From contig NZ_CP013661.2 of assembly GCF_001465835.2 (NCBI RefSeq), positions 930,001-994,000 of the forward strand: a stretch of DNA of 64,000 nucleotides, given 5' to 3'. Position 1 is the first letter of the stretch; the number at the start of each line of letters is the position of its first letter. This document shows positions 1 to 9,630 of this stretch, in pieces. Source of the DNA: Planococcus kocurii (GTDB lineage Bacteria; Bacillota; Bacilli; Bacillales_A; Planococcaceae). A program made the translations under genes and the position numbers. The notes beneath the pieces were generated by a model that saw only the letters and a program-made list of their open reading frames with translations, made no database searches and was not told the DNA's origin.

Positions 1-894
1 GCCTAGTCCTGTCGACTTTTCTTGAAGGCGTCCATTCATGCCCGAATAGCCTTTGTTGAAAATCTTTGGCAAATCCTCAGAACCGATTCCAATACCCGTG
101 TCCTTAATGATCACTGTCTCTGCATTTACTGGGTCTAGGTAAATAGAAATTGTTCCTTCCAGCGTGTATTTTAAGCTATTCGACAAGATTTGCTCCAATA
201 AGTTCTGTAGCCATTTGCCATCCGATAATACTCGTATGCCAAGCGGTTTGTAATCGAGCTTAATACCTTTGTAGATGAACAAAATAGAATATTTTTTGAT
301 TGCTTTTTTGATAATGTCATCCAAATCGACCATTGCTAAATCCATATCAGCTCCAGGTTCTTCAAGCTTGATGTAATTGAGTACCATATGTGTATAATCC
401 TCGAGGCGCACCAACTCTTGCGAAATCTGTTTAGCTTCTTTGGCACGAGAGCTTTGTGTCAAGAGACTGATAGCAGAGATGGGCGTCTTAATTTGATGAA
501 GCCATAGTGTAAAGTAATCCAGTTGATCGGTTTGTCGCTCGGCATGCAAATTTTCTGATTCTCGCAGCTGTTCGAGTAAAGCAGCCATCTTTTCGATGTA
601 CAATTGATCTACAGAGTCGGTATGTTGCTGGAGTTCCTCCAGGCTTGAGGCATTCAACAACTCAAGCCTACTGATGAGCTTATATCGTTTAACATACCGA
701 AAATAGGAGATAACCAAATAAATTAGCAGCAGAAATCCTGCTAACTCAAGGCTATAGAAAAATAAAGTTATCGGTTGTCTTCCTAAAATGTACACTACTC
801 CAAAAATCACTGCCATTGCTACAAAAAGAAACAATTGATGACGAACAGATAGCAAGAAGCTTTTAAAAAGGATCCCCCTAGATACTTTAAGCAT
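1..894 (-). CDS. BceS-like sensor histidine kinase (3' end cut by window)
   Basis: Membrane histidine kinase; 298 residues are visible and the C-terminus lies outside the window. Two N-terminal membrane helices (about 20-37 and 44-63) are separated by only a few residues, the hallmark of intramembrane-sensing kinases of the BceS/GraS type, which usually sense cell-envelope antibiotics through a partner ABC transporter. The H-box HQIKTPIS puts the phospho-accepting His near residue 133. An ATPase N-box and a DTGIGIG G1 box follow, then a KGYSG..GR stretch typical of this subfamily. The ATG is preceded by AAGGAGA and overlaps the end of the response-regulator gene by 8 bases, so the two are translationally coupled. 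The expected BceAB-type transporter is not visible; it may lie beyond the left edge. Confidence 0.88.
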   Translation of the reverse strand, partial: MLKVSRGILFKSFLLSVRHQLFLFVAMAVIFGVVYILGRQPITLFFYSLELAGFLLLIYLVISYFRYVKRYKLISRLELLNASSLEELQQHTDSVDQLYIEKMAALLEQLRESENLHAERQTDQLDYFTLWLHQIKTPISAISLLTQSSRAKEAKQISQELVRLEDYTHMVLNYIKLEEPGADMDLAMVDLDDIIKKAIKKYSILFIYKGIKLDYKPLGIRVLSDGKWLQNLLEQILSNSLKYTLEGTISIYLDPVNAETVIIKDTGIGIGSEDLPKIFNKGYSGMNGRLQEKSTGLG

Positions 895-1576
895 GTAATG
901 TCTCCTTATTCAATGCATAACCCACATTCTTTTTAGTCAAAATAAAATCAGATAGCCCTACTTTTACTAGTTTTTTTCGTAGCCTCGCGATGTTGACGGC
1001 TAGTGTATTGTCGTCGATGAACGATTCATCTTCCCACAGATTAACCATGATTTCCTCTCTGGTGACGTAATTACCTTTCTGAAGAAACAAGAGTTCCATA
1101 ATTTTCAGTTCTGTACGTGTTAAGTTGACTTCTTGACCTTTCGCAAACAGCTTCGATTCTCCAGATTTTAACAAGACTTGATTGAAACTTAAAAAATGAT
1201 CCGATTCTTTAAAGTCATAAGTTCTTCTTAGAAGTGCCTGGGTTTTAGCGACTGCTACCGTCAAATCAAAAGGCTTAGAGATGAAATCGTCGGCGCCCAT
1301 TTGAATGGCCATCACAATGTCCATATTTTCGTTTCGCGACGAAATAAAAATGATCGGCACTTGTGAAAATTTACGAATCTCCTGACACCAGTAATAACCA
1401 TTAAAAGAAGGAAGCTGGATATCTAATAACACTAGTTGAGGAGTCTTATCTTTGAATTCTTTGAGTACTTGGTTAAAATCATCTATTAAAAATGCTTGGT
1501 AATTCCACTTCTCAAGTTCTTTTTTTAAAATGTTAGCAATCGTTAAATCATCTTCCACAATCATGATTTTGAACAT
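887..1576 (-). CDS. OmpR-family response regulator, BceR/GraR-like
   Basis: DNA-binding response regulator of 229 residues, partner of the overlapping histidine kinase. The receiver domain (about 1-118) keeps the acidic pair D9/D10, the phospho-acceptor D52 in LLDIQLP, the switch S79/S80 and K101 in SKPF. The C-terminal OmpR-type winged helix (about 130-225) has the usual TRTE and RLRKKL segments. In this family the pair normally activates an ABC transporter for bacitracin-type peptides or another envelope-stress gene; the target here is unknown because the neighbouring gene is cut off. It is the first gene of the visible operon and is separated from the DJ-1 gene by about 155 bases. Confidence 0.9.
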   Translation of the reverse strand: MFKIMIVEDDLTIANILKKELEKWNYQAFLIDDFNQVLKEFKDKTPQLVLLDIQLPSFNGYYWCQEIRKFSQVPIIFISSRNENMDIVMAIQMGADDFISKPFDLTVAVAKTQALLRRTYDFKESDHFLSFNQVLLKSGESKLFAKGQEVNLTRTELKIMELLFLQKGNYVTREEIMVNLWEDESFIDDNTLAVNIARLRKKLVKVGLSDFILTKKNVGYALNKETLHA

Positions 1577-1732
1577 TCTCTCATTCCATTCTTGTTCACT
1601 AATAACTTCTATTCGATCTATTTTTTACAATAGCTCATTTCAGTTTAGCGAAGTTCCTTATAGCCCACCATCAAAAATCACCTCTCCTTATAAAAGTACT
1701 CTCACAATGACAGCTGGTTTATTCAACTCGAT

Positions 1733-2344
1733 CTATTGGTTCGTGTTCATGTTTTCGTGATAGCCTTGTTTGAAAAAACGATACCATTCGTCAATTTCAG
1801 CTTGCGGTGCCGCATTCAGCGCCTCAAGCACTTGTTTTCCAAACTCCAGAAATGCCGAACCGTTGGCAGTGATGATTTGTCCACTCCGAACGGCCTGCTG
1901 ATGGAGATAGCCTGCCTCATTGCTGTAGTTCTCTCCAGCTGCCTCCTTCAAATCTTCTAGGTGATTGCTAGTATGTCGAATGTTGTTCAGGATTCCATTG
2001 TTCCCCAAAAATACAGTTGCGTCACAAATCGCACCAAGAACGACTCGTTTTTCGAGAGCTTTATCGACTAACTTCATGACCTGTTTGCTGTCTTTCTTTC
2101 TCCAAGAGTTTCCACCGATTAACATCAGTCCCACAAAATCCTTTGGTGCATCAGTCAATCCGTAATCCGGCAACACCGTAAAGCCCCCAATTGATTGAAT
2201 CGGATTTGTCGTCAACGACACCGTCTTGACATTAAACCGTTGTCCTTTACCTTCTGGCTCTTCATTCAGCGCAGCTGCTAATGAACCCGCTTCCCAATCC
2301 GCATAGTCATCTAACAACACAAATAAAACGGTGTTATTGCTCAT
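1733..2344 (-). CDS. DJ-1/PfpI family protein
   Basis: Cytosolic protein of 203 residues with a class I glutamine-amidotransferase-like fold of the DJ-1/PfpI superfamily. The nucleophile-elbow cysteine is C107 in GAICDAT, and an acidic residue near the N-terminus (E18 in DWEAG) matches the partner acid of this family. Members include proteases, chaperones, glyoxalases and many uncharacterised stress proteins, so the exact activity cannot be set from sequence. Family length is usual. It has its own ribosome site (AAAGGGAGAAG) and no obvious operon partner. Confidence 0.8.
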   Translation of the reverse strand: MSNNTVLFVLLDDYADWEAGSLAAALNEEPEGKGQRFNVKTVSLTTNPIQSIGGFTVLPDYGLTDAPKDFVGLMLIGGNSWRKKDSKQVMKLVDKALEKRVVLGAICDATVFLGNNGILNNIRHTSNHLEDLKEAAGENYSNEAGYLHQQAVRSGQIITANGSAFLEFGKQVLEALNAAPQAEIDEWYRFFKQGYHENMNTNQ

Positions 2345-2488
2345 ATAATCTTCTCCCTTTCGTTCGAATATTCACTTTCTCATTTACCGAATTATAGCAC
2401 ACGTAAATCACTCGAACAGCGGAGACATGTTCCTCTGTTCGAGAGGGTATAATGAAAGTAAATCCTACTTAAAGAAGGAGAATCGATA

Positions 2489-3961
2489 ATGAATAAAAAA
2501 GAACTTACACATACCGGATGGCAACTGGATAATAGCTATTCACGTTTGCCTGAAATTTTTTTTAGCAGGTTTTCTGTTAATCCAGTGCCGGCACCTAAAC
2601 TCGTGATGTTCAATGAACAATTAGCGGCAACACTGGGATTAGATTCTGAGGAATTAACAAGTGAAGACGGCATTGCCATTCTTGCAGGAAATGCCGTTCC
2701 AAAAGGCACGATCCCCCTTGCTCAAGCTTATGCTGGACATCAATTTGGTCATTTTACGATGCTTGGCGATGGCCGTGCTTTATTAATTGGCGAACAACTA
2801 ACGCCTACTGGCAAACGCTTAGACATTCAGTTAAAAGGTTCTGGTAGAACGCCTTATTCAAGAGGTGGTGATGGTCGTGCTGCACTTAAACCTATGCTAC
2901 GCGAATACCTCATCAGTGAAGCGATGCACGGGCTCGGCATTCCAACAACACGTAGCCTAGCTGTCGTCGAAACTGGCGAAACCGTTCGTCGTGAAACTAT
3001 ACTTCCCGGTGCAATTATGACGCGCATCGCCGATAGCCATCTGCGCGTTGGCACGTTTCAATACGCAGCCAGGTTCGGATCGACAGAAGATGTGAAGGCG
3101 TTAGCTGACTATGCATTAGAACGCCATTTCCCTCATATACAAGATGTTCCAAATCGGTATTTGGCATTGTTTCAAGAAGTGATCAAACGCCAGGCCGCGT
3201 TACTTGCCAAATGGCAAGTAGCCGGTTTTATTCACGGCGTAATGAACACCGACAACATGGCAATTAGTGGTGAAACAATCGACTACGGTCCTTGTGCATT
3301 TATGAATAGCTATGATCCGAAAACTGTTTTCAGTTCGATTGACGCTCAAGGTCGCTATGCTTACGGCAACCAACCGATGATTGCTGGTTGGAATTTGGCT
3401 CGCTTTGGTGAAAGTTTACTGCCTTTGCTGCACGACATACCGGGAGAGGCCGTCGAAATGGCACAGAGACAACTCTCTAACTACATCGAACTGTTCGAAA
3501 GTCACTGGCTTAACGGCATGCGCCGAAAACTTGGGCTCTTCAATGAAGAAGCAACTGATAAGATCTTAGTCGAAGAATTGCTCAATCTAATGCATGCCAA
3601 CGTTGCAGATTATACCAATACCTTTCGCGCATTAACTTTCGATAAACTGCAAGGCAACAATTTTTTCACAACACCCGAATTCTCGGAATGGCATCGCTCA
3701 TGGCAGACACGTCTCCACCGGCAAGAGGAATCCATAGAAGCCATTCAGCAATTGATGCGCGACAGTAATCCGGCTGTCATCGCGCGCAATCACCGAGTGG
3801 AGGAAGCTTTGGAAGCAGCTGAAGCACGAGGAGATTACCGTGTTCTCCACCAACTTCTGGCAGTATTGGCTAATCCGTATGCTCACTCACCCGAACAAGA
3901 AATCTATGCGCAGCCGCCGGGTCCTACGAGTGGACTTTACCAGACTTTTTGTGGAACTTGA
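2489..3961 (+). CDS. selO: Protein adenylyltransferase SelO (YdiU family)
   Basis: Pseudokinase-fold AMPylase of 490 residues that transfers AMP from ATP to hydroxyl side chains of target proteins; the family is tied to redox stress. Visible family signatures are [15 protein letters not shown] (83-97), [17 protein letters not shown] (114-130), the catalytic NTDN around D255 and the metal-binding DYGP around D265. The extreme C-terminus is YQTFCGT, with an ordinary cysteine where animal homologues carry selenocysteine; no UGA recoding is needed. The start is supported by GAAGGAG eight bases upstream. It stands alone, divergent from the DJ-1 gene. Confidence 0.93.
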   Translation: MNKKELTHTGWQLDNSYSRLPEIFFSRFSVNPVPAPKLVMFNEQLAATLGLDSEELTSEDGIAILAGNAVPKGTIPLAQAYAGHQFGHFTMLGDGRALLIGEQLTPTGKRLDIQLKGSGRTPYSRGGDGRAALKPMLREYLISEAMHGLGIPTTRSLAVVETGETVRRETILPGAIMTRIADSHLRVGTFQYAARFGSTEDVKALADYALERHFPHIQDVPNRYLALFQEVIKRQAALLAKWQVAGFIHGVMNTDNMAISGETIDYGPCAFMNSYDPKTVFSSIDAQGRYAYGNQPMIAGWNLARFGESLLPLLHDIPGEAVEMAQRQLSNYIELFESHWLNGMRRKLGLFNEEATDKILVEELLNLMHANVADYTNTFRALTFDKLQGNNFFTTPEFSEWHRSWQTRLHRQEESIEAIQQLMRDSNPAVIARNHRVEEALEAAEARGDYRVLHQLLAVLANPYAHSPEQEIYAQPPGPTSGLYQTFCGT

Positions 3962-4034
3962 TAGCTAAGGGAAGTTTGCAACCGTTTATACAGGGAAACC
4001 CTTACGTATAGATCGATTAGTAAAAAATTTCTTT

Positions 4035-4063
4035 TTGTAGTTTCTTGTATATATTGTTACAAT
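4035..4063 (+). promoter_or_regulatory. SigA-type promoter of the class I aldolase gene
   Basis: TTGTAG and TACAAT are separated by 17 bases, about 80 bases upstream of the aldolase start. This is a good match to a housekeeping promoter and is the only strong one in that gap. Confidence 0.55.
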
Positions 4064-4145
4064 ATTCAGTGAAAGAGTTTCTTTATAGTAAATTTTTTAC
4101 GCATACTGATCGACTTTCTAAAAACTTATCTAAGGAGCTGGGATG

Positions 4146-5033
4146 ATGAATCAGGAACAAATGGAATTCGTGAAAAACGGCAAAGGCTTTATTGCAGCAC
4201 TTGATCAAAGTGGCGGCAGCACACCGAAAGCTTTAGCGCTATACGGCGTTTCGGAAGACCAATACTCGACAGAAGAAGAAATGTATGACTTGATCCATAA
4301 AATGCGGACACGCGTCATGACAGCACCTTCTTTCAGTTCTGATTCGATTATCGGGGCAATCCTTTTTGAACAAACGATGGACCGCAAAGTGGAAGGTCAT
4401 TATACCCCTGATTATTTATGGCAGAAAAAAGGCGTCGTGCCTTTCCTAAAAGTCGACAAAGGACTAGCCGATGAAGAAAACGGCGTTCAGGTCATGAAGC
4501 TTATTTCAGACTTAGAAGATGTCTTAAAACGTGCCAACGAACGAAATGTTTTTGGTACGAAAATGCGTTCCGTTATTAAAGAAGCCAATTCTGAAGGCAT
4601 CAAAAAAGTAATCGAACAGCAGTTTGACGTTGGCAAACAAATTCTTGCAGCTGGTTTAGTGCCCATTCTTGAACCTGAAGTAGATATCAATAGCAAAGAC
4701 AAAGAACAATCCGAAACAATACTTAAAGAAGAAATGTTAAAGCAGTTAGACCAGTTAAAGGAAGACCAAAACGTCATGATCAAAATCACTATTCCTAACG
4801 TAGATAATTTCTTTAAGGAAATGATTGATCACCCACGTGTACTTCGAGTGGTCGCATTGTCAGGCGGCTATAAGCGAGACGATGCTAATAAGAAATTAGC
4901 TGCGAACGAAGGACTGATTGCTAGCTTCTCGCGTGCTTTATCTGAAGGTGTCAGCGCCAGTCAGTCAGATGAGGAATTTAATGCCCTGTTGGAAAACTCC
5001 ATTAAGAGCATTTACGAAGCTTCTATTACTTAA
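4146..5033 (+). CDS. fda: Fructose-bisphosphate aldolase class I
   Basis: Schiff-base aldolase that splits fructose 1,6-bisphosphate into dihydroxyacetone phosphate and glyceraldehyde 3-phosphate in glycolysis and works in reverse in gluconeogenesis. The protein (295 residues) matches the short bacterial class I type of Staphylococcus: [17 protein letters not shown] near the N-terminus, GTKMRSVI in the middle, EPEVDI and a KITIPN strand that carries the probable Schiff-base lysine (about residue 213), then LSGGYKRD near the phosphate site. Two ATG codons are adjacent; the second was chosen for its spacing to AAGGAGCTGGG, the first lies three bases upstream. Monocistronic, with a promoter upstream and a terminator downstream. 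Confidence 0.92.
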   Translation: MNQEQMEFVKNGKGFIAALDQSGGSTPKALALYGVSEDQYSTEEEMYDLIHKMRTRVMTAPSFSSDSIIGAILFEQTMDRKVEGHYTPDYLWQKKGVVPFLKVDKGLADEENGVQVMKLISDLEDVLKRANERNVFGTKMRSVIKEANSEGIKKVIEQQFDVGKQILAAGLVPILEPEVDINSKDKEQSETILKEEMLKQLDQLKEDQNVMIKITIPNVDNFFKEMIDHPRVLRVVALSGGYKRDDANKKLAANEGLIASFSRALSEGVSASQSDEEFNALLENSIKSIYEASIT

Positions 5034-5040
5034 ACAAACA

Positions 5041-5088
5041 ACACAAAAATGCCTAGCAGCTTAACTTGCTGCGAGGCATTTTTGTGTT
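5041..5088. terminator. Bidirectional intrinsic terminator
   Basis: A long inverted repeat (AAAAATGCC..GCAGC / GCTGC..GGCATTTTT) has a T-run on both strands. It sits between the convergent aldolase and acyl-CoA synthetase genes and can serve both. Confidence 0.85.
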
Positions 5089-5096
5089 GCCAAAAC

Positions 5097-6653
5097 CTAA
5101 TAACGACTCTCTGGAATTTTACGGAACCATTCAAATTCGCTAATATGCAATTCACGCAATTTATACTTCACAATTTTCCCAGCTCCACTGCGTGGCAGTG
5201 AATCCGCGATTCTGTATTTGCGTGGAATTTTGTATCCCGGAAGATGCTCTAAAAAATAATCCATTAATTTCTCTTCATCAATAGTTTCTCCTTGTTTAGG
5301 TACGATAACCACGCCTACGATCTCGCCCCACTCTTCTTCCGGCAAACCAACCGTTGCAGCTTCAGCCACTTGCGGATGGCTGTTAATAACCTGCTCTACT
5401 TCAATCGAATAGATATTTTCTCCGGCTGAAATGATTCGATCTGCTTTACGATCGACAAGTGAGATAAATCCGTCTTCATCAATTGTTGCTAAATCTCCTG
5501 TTAATAACCAGCCATTTTGAAAAGCTTCTTCTGTTTCCTGCGGTTTTTTGAAATATTCTTTCATGACGGTCGCACCTTTTATGACAAACTCTCCAATAGT
5601 TCCAGGCTGAACATCCCGAAACTCTTCGTCAACTACTCGTACTTCTGTGAAGTACATCGGCTTTCCACCAGAGCCTACTTTGTATTCATGCTGAGCTGGC
5701 AATAAAAAGACGCCTCCAGGACCACCTTCCGTTAATAGGCATAGATTGTAAAATTGTTGGTGTCCAAAAAAGGTCATTGCTTGCTTGACTAGATCCGCTT
5801 CGATTGGATCTGCACCATACATGCATTTGGTGACAGAAGATACATCAACTGTATCTGCATCTGGCATTTGCAGCAATGCACTGTACATATCCGGTAAACC
5901 AAAGAAAACAGAAACTTGGAATTCATTGATTGCTTGAATGGCTTTGACTGGCTCGAAGTCGCGAACAATAACATTAGAGGTCCCTAGTAAAATGCCGGTC
6001 ACTAAATATAGATTTAATTGAACCGAATGGAAAAGCGGAACAGCATGAAGAATCCGATCTTCAGCTTTTAACTCCACTCCAAAAACAAAAGAAGCACTGA
6101 CATTAGCGAGACGCTGATGATCAAACAACGCGCCTTTTGGTTTTCCGGTAGTACCAGACGTATACAGAATTTCGGCGTCATCGGTACTGAATACTTCAAC
6201 GGAAGGTTCTAATGCATTTTCGCTTACCACGCTTTCCCAGCTAAGATAATCGTTATTGTCAGGTGCAGGATGAACGATAATTTGCTGAAGTGAGCTTGCT
6301 TGTGCTTTTTCTTCAGCTACGACAAGTTCAAATTCCGCATCACAAAAGATAAATCTACTATCAGATTGACCGAAAATATAGCCACTTTCATCTGAACTTA
6401 GCTGGTAGTTCACAGGTACAGCAACACCGCCGGCTTTTAGCACAGCAAAAAAAGCCAGGACGTAATAATCGGAATTTTTCATAAACAACGATACTTTATC
6501 GCCTTTTTGCAACCCGGTTTCCAACAGTCCATTGGCTAATCTATTTACTTCTTCATTAAGCTCTTGGTACGTATAGGATCTTCCTTCGCACGTAATGGCC
6601 ATCTTATCTGAAAAGCGTTTCGCATTTTGTCTGAGTGATGTTGTAATATTCAT
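5097..6653 (-). CDS. AMP-binding acyl-CoA synthetase
   Basis: Adenylate-forming enzyme of 518 residues that activates a carboxylic acid, probably a fatty acid, to its acyl-CoA through an acyl-AMP. The P-loop motif YTSGTTGKPKGA, the LTGDLATID hinge region and the C-terminal catalytic lysine segment SGAGKIVKYKLRE are all present, so the enzyme should be active. Substrate cannot be read from sequence. The start chosen is the ATG preceded by GAGGAGGAATTCAA; the open frame runs 32 codons further upstream to 6749, but that stretch has no ribosome site. A second, only distantly similar synthetase lies in the large catabolic operon near 39 kb. Confidence 0.87.
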   Translation of the reverse strand: MNITTSLRQNAKRFSDKMAITCEGRSYTYQELNEEVNRLANGLLETGLQKGDKVSLFMKNSDYYVLAFFAVLKAGGVAVPVNYQLSSDESGYIFGQSDSRFIFCDAEFELVVAEEKAQASSLQQIIVHPAPDNNDYLSWESVVSENALEPSVEVFSTDDAEILYTSGTTGKPKGALFDHQRLANVSASFVFGVELKAEDRILHAVPLFHSVQLNLYLVTGILLGTSNVIVRDFEPVKAIQAINEFQVSVFFGLPDMYSALLQMPDADTVDVSSVTKCMYGADPIEADLVKQAMTFFGHQQFYNLCLLTEGGPGGVFLLPAQHEYKVGSGGKPMYFTEVRVVDEEFRDVQPGTIGEFVIKGATVMKEYFKKPQETEEAFQNGWLLTGDLATIDEDGFISLVDRKADRIISAGENIYSIEVEQVINSHPQVAEAATVGLPEEEWGEIVGVVIVPKQGETIDEEKLMDYFLEHLPGYKIPRKYRIADSLPRSGAGKIVKYKLRELHISEFEWFRKIPESRY

Positions 6654-6972
6654 TTGAATTCCTCCTCGTGTAATCGACTTATTATGCTTATAGTCGTTCC
6701 TCCTATATTGAAGATTTCTAGTATCTTCATACTCATTAGAAATTTCCATACGTCCTTAAATAGTCTATTTAACTTTACAGTATTCTGAAAACATAGTCAA
6801 TTTGATTTATACAGAGCTAAGGCTAACAACGACGTCAAACAATAAAACCGTGCTCCATCTTTGTATAGATGTGCACGGTGTGGCGTATTTTCACACGATA
6901 TATCATGTAATTAATCGAGTTAGTAGATGAATATACTTAATTTATGGTGGAATATTACGCTGTTGAGAGGTA
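6654..6972. other. Intergenic region with one terminator
   Basis: This 319-base gap lies between two minus-strand genes. It holds the terminator of the downstream-facing aminotransferase gene and the AT-rich upstream region of the acyl-CoA synthetase gene. I see no small gene and no clear promoter hexamers. Confidence 0.5.
6842..6880 (-). terminator. Intrinsic terminator after the aminotransferase gene
   Basis: ACCGTGC and GCACGGT arms with an inner CATC/GATG pairing are followed on the minus strand by TTTTATTGTTT. It lies about 95 bases past the aminotransferase stop codon. Confidence 0.65.
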
Positions 6973-8181
6973 CTAGTGGTTTTCAGCTACTACTATATTT
7001 TTGCCAATTACTTGTCCTAGTAATTCCACGCCTTTGACAATTTCTTCTTCAGTAGCATAGCTAAATGATAAGCGCATATACTCAAGACCTTCTTGCTGCT
7101 CTAAGAAAAAGTATTTACCCGGCACAAAAGAAACTCCCGCGTCAAATGCTTCCGCAAGAATTTTTGACGTATCAACACCTGGAACTTTAACCCAAACGAA
7201 ATAGCCGCCTTTCGGCACGAACCACGAGACTTCAGATGGCAAAAACTTTTCTAGCGCTAACAACATGGTCTGACATTTAGATGCGTAGACGTTTGTTAAA
7301 GCGTGGAGGTGCTGATCAAAATCAGTAACTTCTAGGAAAGAAGCCATTGTTGCTTGATCGAATGGATGATCAAGATCTTTCTTAAACCAGCTTAATGGTT
7401 CGATTAGTAGCTTATCGGCAACTACCCAACCAATTCGCATACCCGGTGCTACCACTTTCGATAATGAACCTACGTAAAGTACACGGTTAGTGGGATCCAT
7501 CGCTTTTAGTAAATGCGGCACGTCTTGAAAGCCAAGCTCCCCATAAGCATCATCTTCTAAAATGACAAAATCGTATTGTTCCGCAAGTTCGAGCAAGTGT
7601 TGACGACGCTCAAGCGACAAAGTCGTACCGGTCGGATTTTGATAAGTCGGGATGGTATAGAGCAAACGCGGCAACGGTTGTCCTTTTTCTTTTCGGTCTT
7701 TCAACATGTCCGCAAACAGCTCTGTCTGCAATCCGTTCTCATCAATTGGAATGGTCATATAATGCGGTGTATAATTCTGGAATATTTCCAAAGCTTCCAT
7801 ATAACTTGGTGATTCAATAGCCACGACAGCTTCATTATCTAGTAGTACGCGAGCAATCAAATCAATGGCCTGACAAGCACCCGAAGTGATGAGCAGCTCA
7901 TTAAATGCTAATTCAACTCCGCGCTGTGCCATTCGTTTTTGAAGAAATTTCTTTAACTGCGGTATTCGTGGACTGCCCATATAATGAAGTGGCAAATCCC
8001 CTTCCTCTTCTAACAAGCGCGTTACCGCTAATTTTATTTCTTTTGATGGAACCAATACAGGGTCCGGATAACCCGAACTCAGACGCAAGCATCCTGGAGG
8101 TAAAGTAGAAAGCCACTGGCCAGGCGGATCATTTTTAAAAGCCATTTCAATATCTTTTGAAAAATGGAAAGCTGTTTTCAC
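6973..8181 (-). CDS. PLP-dependent aminotransferase, class I/II (MocR/LysN-like fold)
   Basis: Fold-type I aminotransferase of 402 residues. The PLP lysine is K242 in GSLSKVVAPGMRIGW, a signature of the group that includes 2-aminoadipate and aromatic aminotransferases and the enzyme half of MocR regulators. TIPTYQNPTG (177-186) and LEDDAYGEL (208-216) are the cofactor-binding segments. There is no N-terminal GntR winged helix, so this is a plain enzyme and not a MocR regulator. Substrate is unknown; a broad-specificity 2-oxoacid aminotransferase is likely. It is divergent from the BsuPI lipoprotein gene and ends in its own terminator. Confidence 0.88.
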   Translation of the reverse strand: MKTAFHFSKDIEMAFKNDPPGQWLSTLPPGCLRLSSGYPDPVLVPSKEIKLAVTRLLEEEGDLPLHYMGSPRIPQLKKFLQKRMAQRGVELAFNELLITSGACQAIDLIARVLLDNEAVVAIESPSYMEALEIFQNYTPHYMTIPIDENGLQTELFADMLKDRKEKGQPLPRLLYTIPTYQNPTGTTLSLERRQHLLELAEQYDFVILEDDAYGELGFQDVPHLLKAMDPTNRVLYVGSLSKVVAPGMRIGWVVADKLLIEPLSWFKKDLDHPFDQATMASFLEVTDFDQHLHALTNVYASKCQTMLLALEKFLPSEVSWFVPKGGYFVWVKVPGVDTSKILAEAFDAGVSFVPGKYFFLEQQEGLEYMRLSFSYATEEEIVKGVELLGQVIGKNIVVAENH

Positions 8182-8392
8182 GTAGATTGTTCTCCTTTCG
8201 TGTAGCTAATGGCATAATATAAAATCTCTTAATGCTTATTCTACAGTGTGCAACACCTAATGTGTAGAACGTCGTGGAAATCCTCTTTGTATTCGATGTA
8301 TTTATACCGGAAAATTGTAACTTTTCCAGCACTTTAACGTTCTTATGCTAAAGCGATTTACTTGTCTTTAAACCCATTAGGAGGAATCCACC

Positions 8393-8869
8393 ATGAAAAA
8401 AATGATTTGGTTGGGCGCCTTTCTGATTCTGTTTGCTGTTTTCGTGTTAACAGCTTGCGGAACGAGAGAGAGTAACGATACAGAAAAAGATCCGGCAACT
8501 GAAGAAATCGATACTAACGGTGAAGCAGCAGAAAAGGTAGAACCTACTATCGAGCAAGTTAACGACAATACCTATCGTTACACTTTGGTCAATCAAACAG
8601 AAAAAGCACAGCTTTTTGAATTCACCAGTAGCCAGCGCTTTGATTTTTCGTTAACAAATGACAGTGGAGAAGTAGCTTTCCTCTTTTCATCAGTCAGTTT
8701 GTACCTACAAGCTTTAGGCGAAGAAACGATAAATCAAGGGGATGAGCTAAGTTATGATTTTGAAATTCCCGCACTTGAGCTTGAACCCGGAACATATAAA
8801 CTGGCTGCTTGGTTAACGCCGAAACAAGGAAAAATGTATGAAGTGACCATGGACTACGTTGTAAAATAA
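8393..8869 (+). CDS. Lipoprotein with BsuPI-type domain
   Basis: Secreted, lipid-anchored protein of 158 residues. The signal peptide ends in a lipobox VLTAC with the lipidated Cys at 22. An acidic linker follows, then a BsuPI domain (about 55-155), the fold named after the B. subtilis intracellular proteinase inhibitor: a beta-sandwich with the SSQRFDFSL strand and a PGTYKL..W end. In secreted proteins the role of this domain is not established, so inhibition of a protease is only a possibility. The start has TAGGAGGAATCCACC upstream. Monocistronic, ending in a bidirectional terminator. Confidence 0.82.
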   Translation: MKKMIWLGAFLILFAVFVLTACGTRESNDTEKDPATEEIDTNGEAAEKVEPTIEQVNDNTYRYTLVNQTEKAQLFEFTSSQRFDFSLTNDSGEVAFLFSSVSLYLQALGEETINQGDELSYDFEIPALELEPGTYKLAAWLTPKQGKMYEVTMDYVVK

Positions 8870-8880
8870 GAATCGGTTAT

Positions 8881-8928
8881 AGAAAAAGCATTCACACCGT
8901 ATTGAGTTGGTGGGAATGCTTTTTCTAT
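8881..8928. terminator. Bidirectional intrinsic terminator
   Basis: AGAAAAAGCATTC and GAATGCTTTTTCT arms surround a short loop between two convergent reading frames; a T-run follows the stem on both strands. Confidence 0.8.
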
Positions 8929-8934
8929 TTTATG

Positions 8935-9500
8935 CTATTTTTCTAACGCAGCAATATACTCTTGCACAAATTTGTAAACATATTCTTGGTTCGCTGCAGC
9001 TGTTTCGGGGTTATATGCACCCTCATTTGTTTTGTTATTCGACAAAATACGGATTGCCAAAAACGGTACATCGTACGCCTTTGAAATCATAGCGGACGAT
9101 GCGGATTCCATTTCTTCGACTGACGTGCCATAGTTTTCATGAAACCAATGAATGCGATCAACTTCGTTATTCCATACGTCAGCTGAACCAATTGTTCCTT
9201 CAACCACTTTGCCTTGCGTGTAGCTATCTTTCACTCGGTTAGTTGCGGCCAATAGTTCTGTGTCACCTTCGTAATAACGTGCTTTTTCAGCATTTGGATC
9301 TTCCCCAGCGCTTCCTTCAGAAGCCATAACGTCCATCGGTTTCTATTCAGTTGCTTCGATGCCTTCACCTTCAGCACGGTCTCCAGTTTTCATAGAACCG
9401 ATATTCACTGTTCGCTCGCCCAAAACAATGTCGAAAACATTAAGTGCAGGATCATGCCCCCCTGATGTTCCTTGGTTAATGATAGCTTTTCCACAAAAAA
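8935..9500 (-). pseudogene. Decayed MTA/SAH nucleosidase (in-frame TAG, 5' part lost)
   Basis: Remnant of a 5'-methylthioadenosine/S-adenosylhomocysteine nucleosidase of the exported Bacillus type. Downstream, 130 residues read cleanly (PMDVMASEGSAGEDPNAEK, then the VEEMESASSA catalytic-site segment and a C-terminal helix). Upstream in the same frame the sequence GKAIINQGTSGGHDPALNV through GEGIEATE is also recognisable, but a TAG stop at 9343-9345 separates the two. One base change (TGG to TAG at a position where I expect Trp) would explain it. The first roughly 100 codons of such an enzyme are missing; the homology starts abruptly near 9500. An ATG after the stop could start a fragment but it would lack the purine-binding core. 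Non-functional in my reading, unless the TAG is a sequencing error. Confidence 0.78.
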
Positions 9501-9628
9501 TTAATTAGGTTCTTCGGGATCAAAAATATTTTACGCCACACACCCGGAGAGCGATAGCCAAATATGGTGTAAGAAAGCACGTTTTCATCGTTTTCATTTT
9601 TTACACAAATTCCGCTCGTTAGAAACAC
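9476..9628 (-). CDS. Unidentified 50-residue open frame at the pseudogene junction
   Basis: I do not recognise this sequence. A GTG-initiated frame of 50 codons starts directly after the stop of the YrzF-like gene and overlaps the 5' edge of the nucleosidase remnant in another frame. It reads like real protein (SYTIFGYRSPGVWRKIF, then LIPKNLINFLW) but is too short to judge. The ribosome site (GGAAATAA) is weak. The simplest view is a fragment of another gene joined to the truncated nucleosidase at a deletion or recombination point; a genuine small protein is possible but less likely. Confidence 0.3.
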   Translation of the reverse strand: MFLTSGICVKNENDENVLSYTIFGYRSPGVWRKIFLIPKNLINFLWKSYH

Positions 9629-9630
9629 AC

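Noticed and set aside
3960-4034. Riboswitch or terminator after selO
   Set aside because: No stable stem followed by a T-run is visible; only AT-rich sequence leading to the aldolase promoter.
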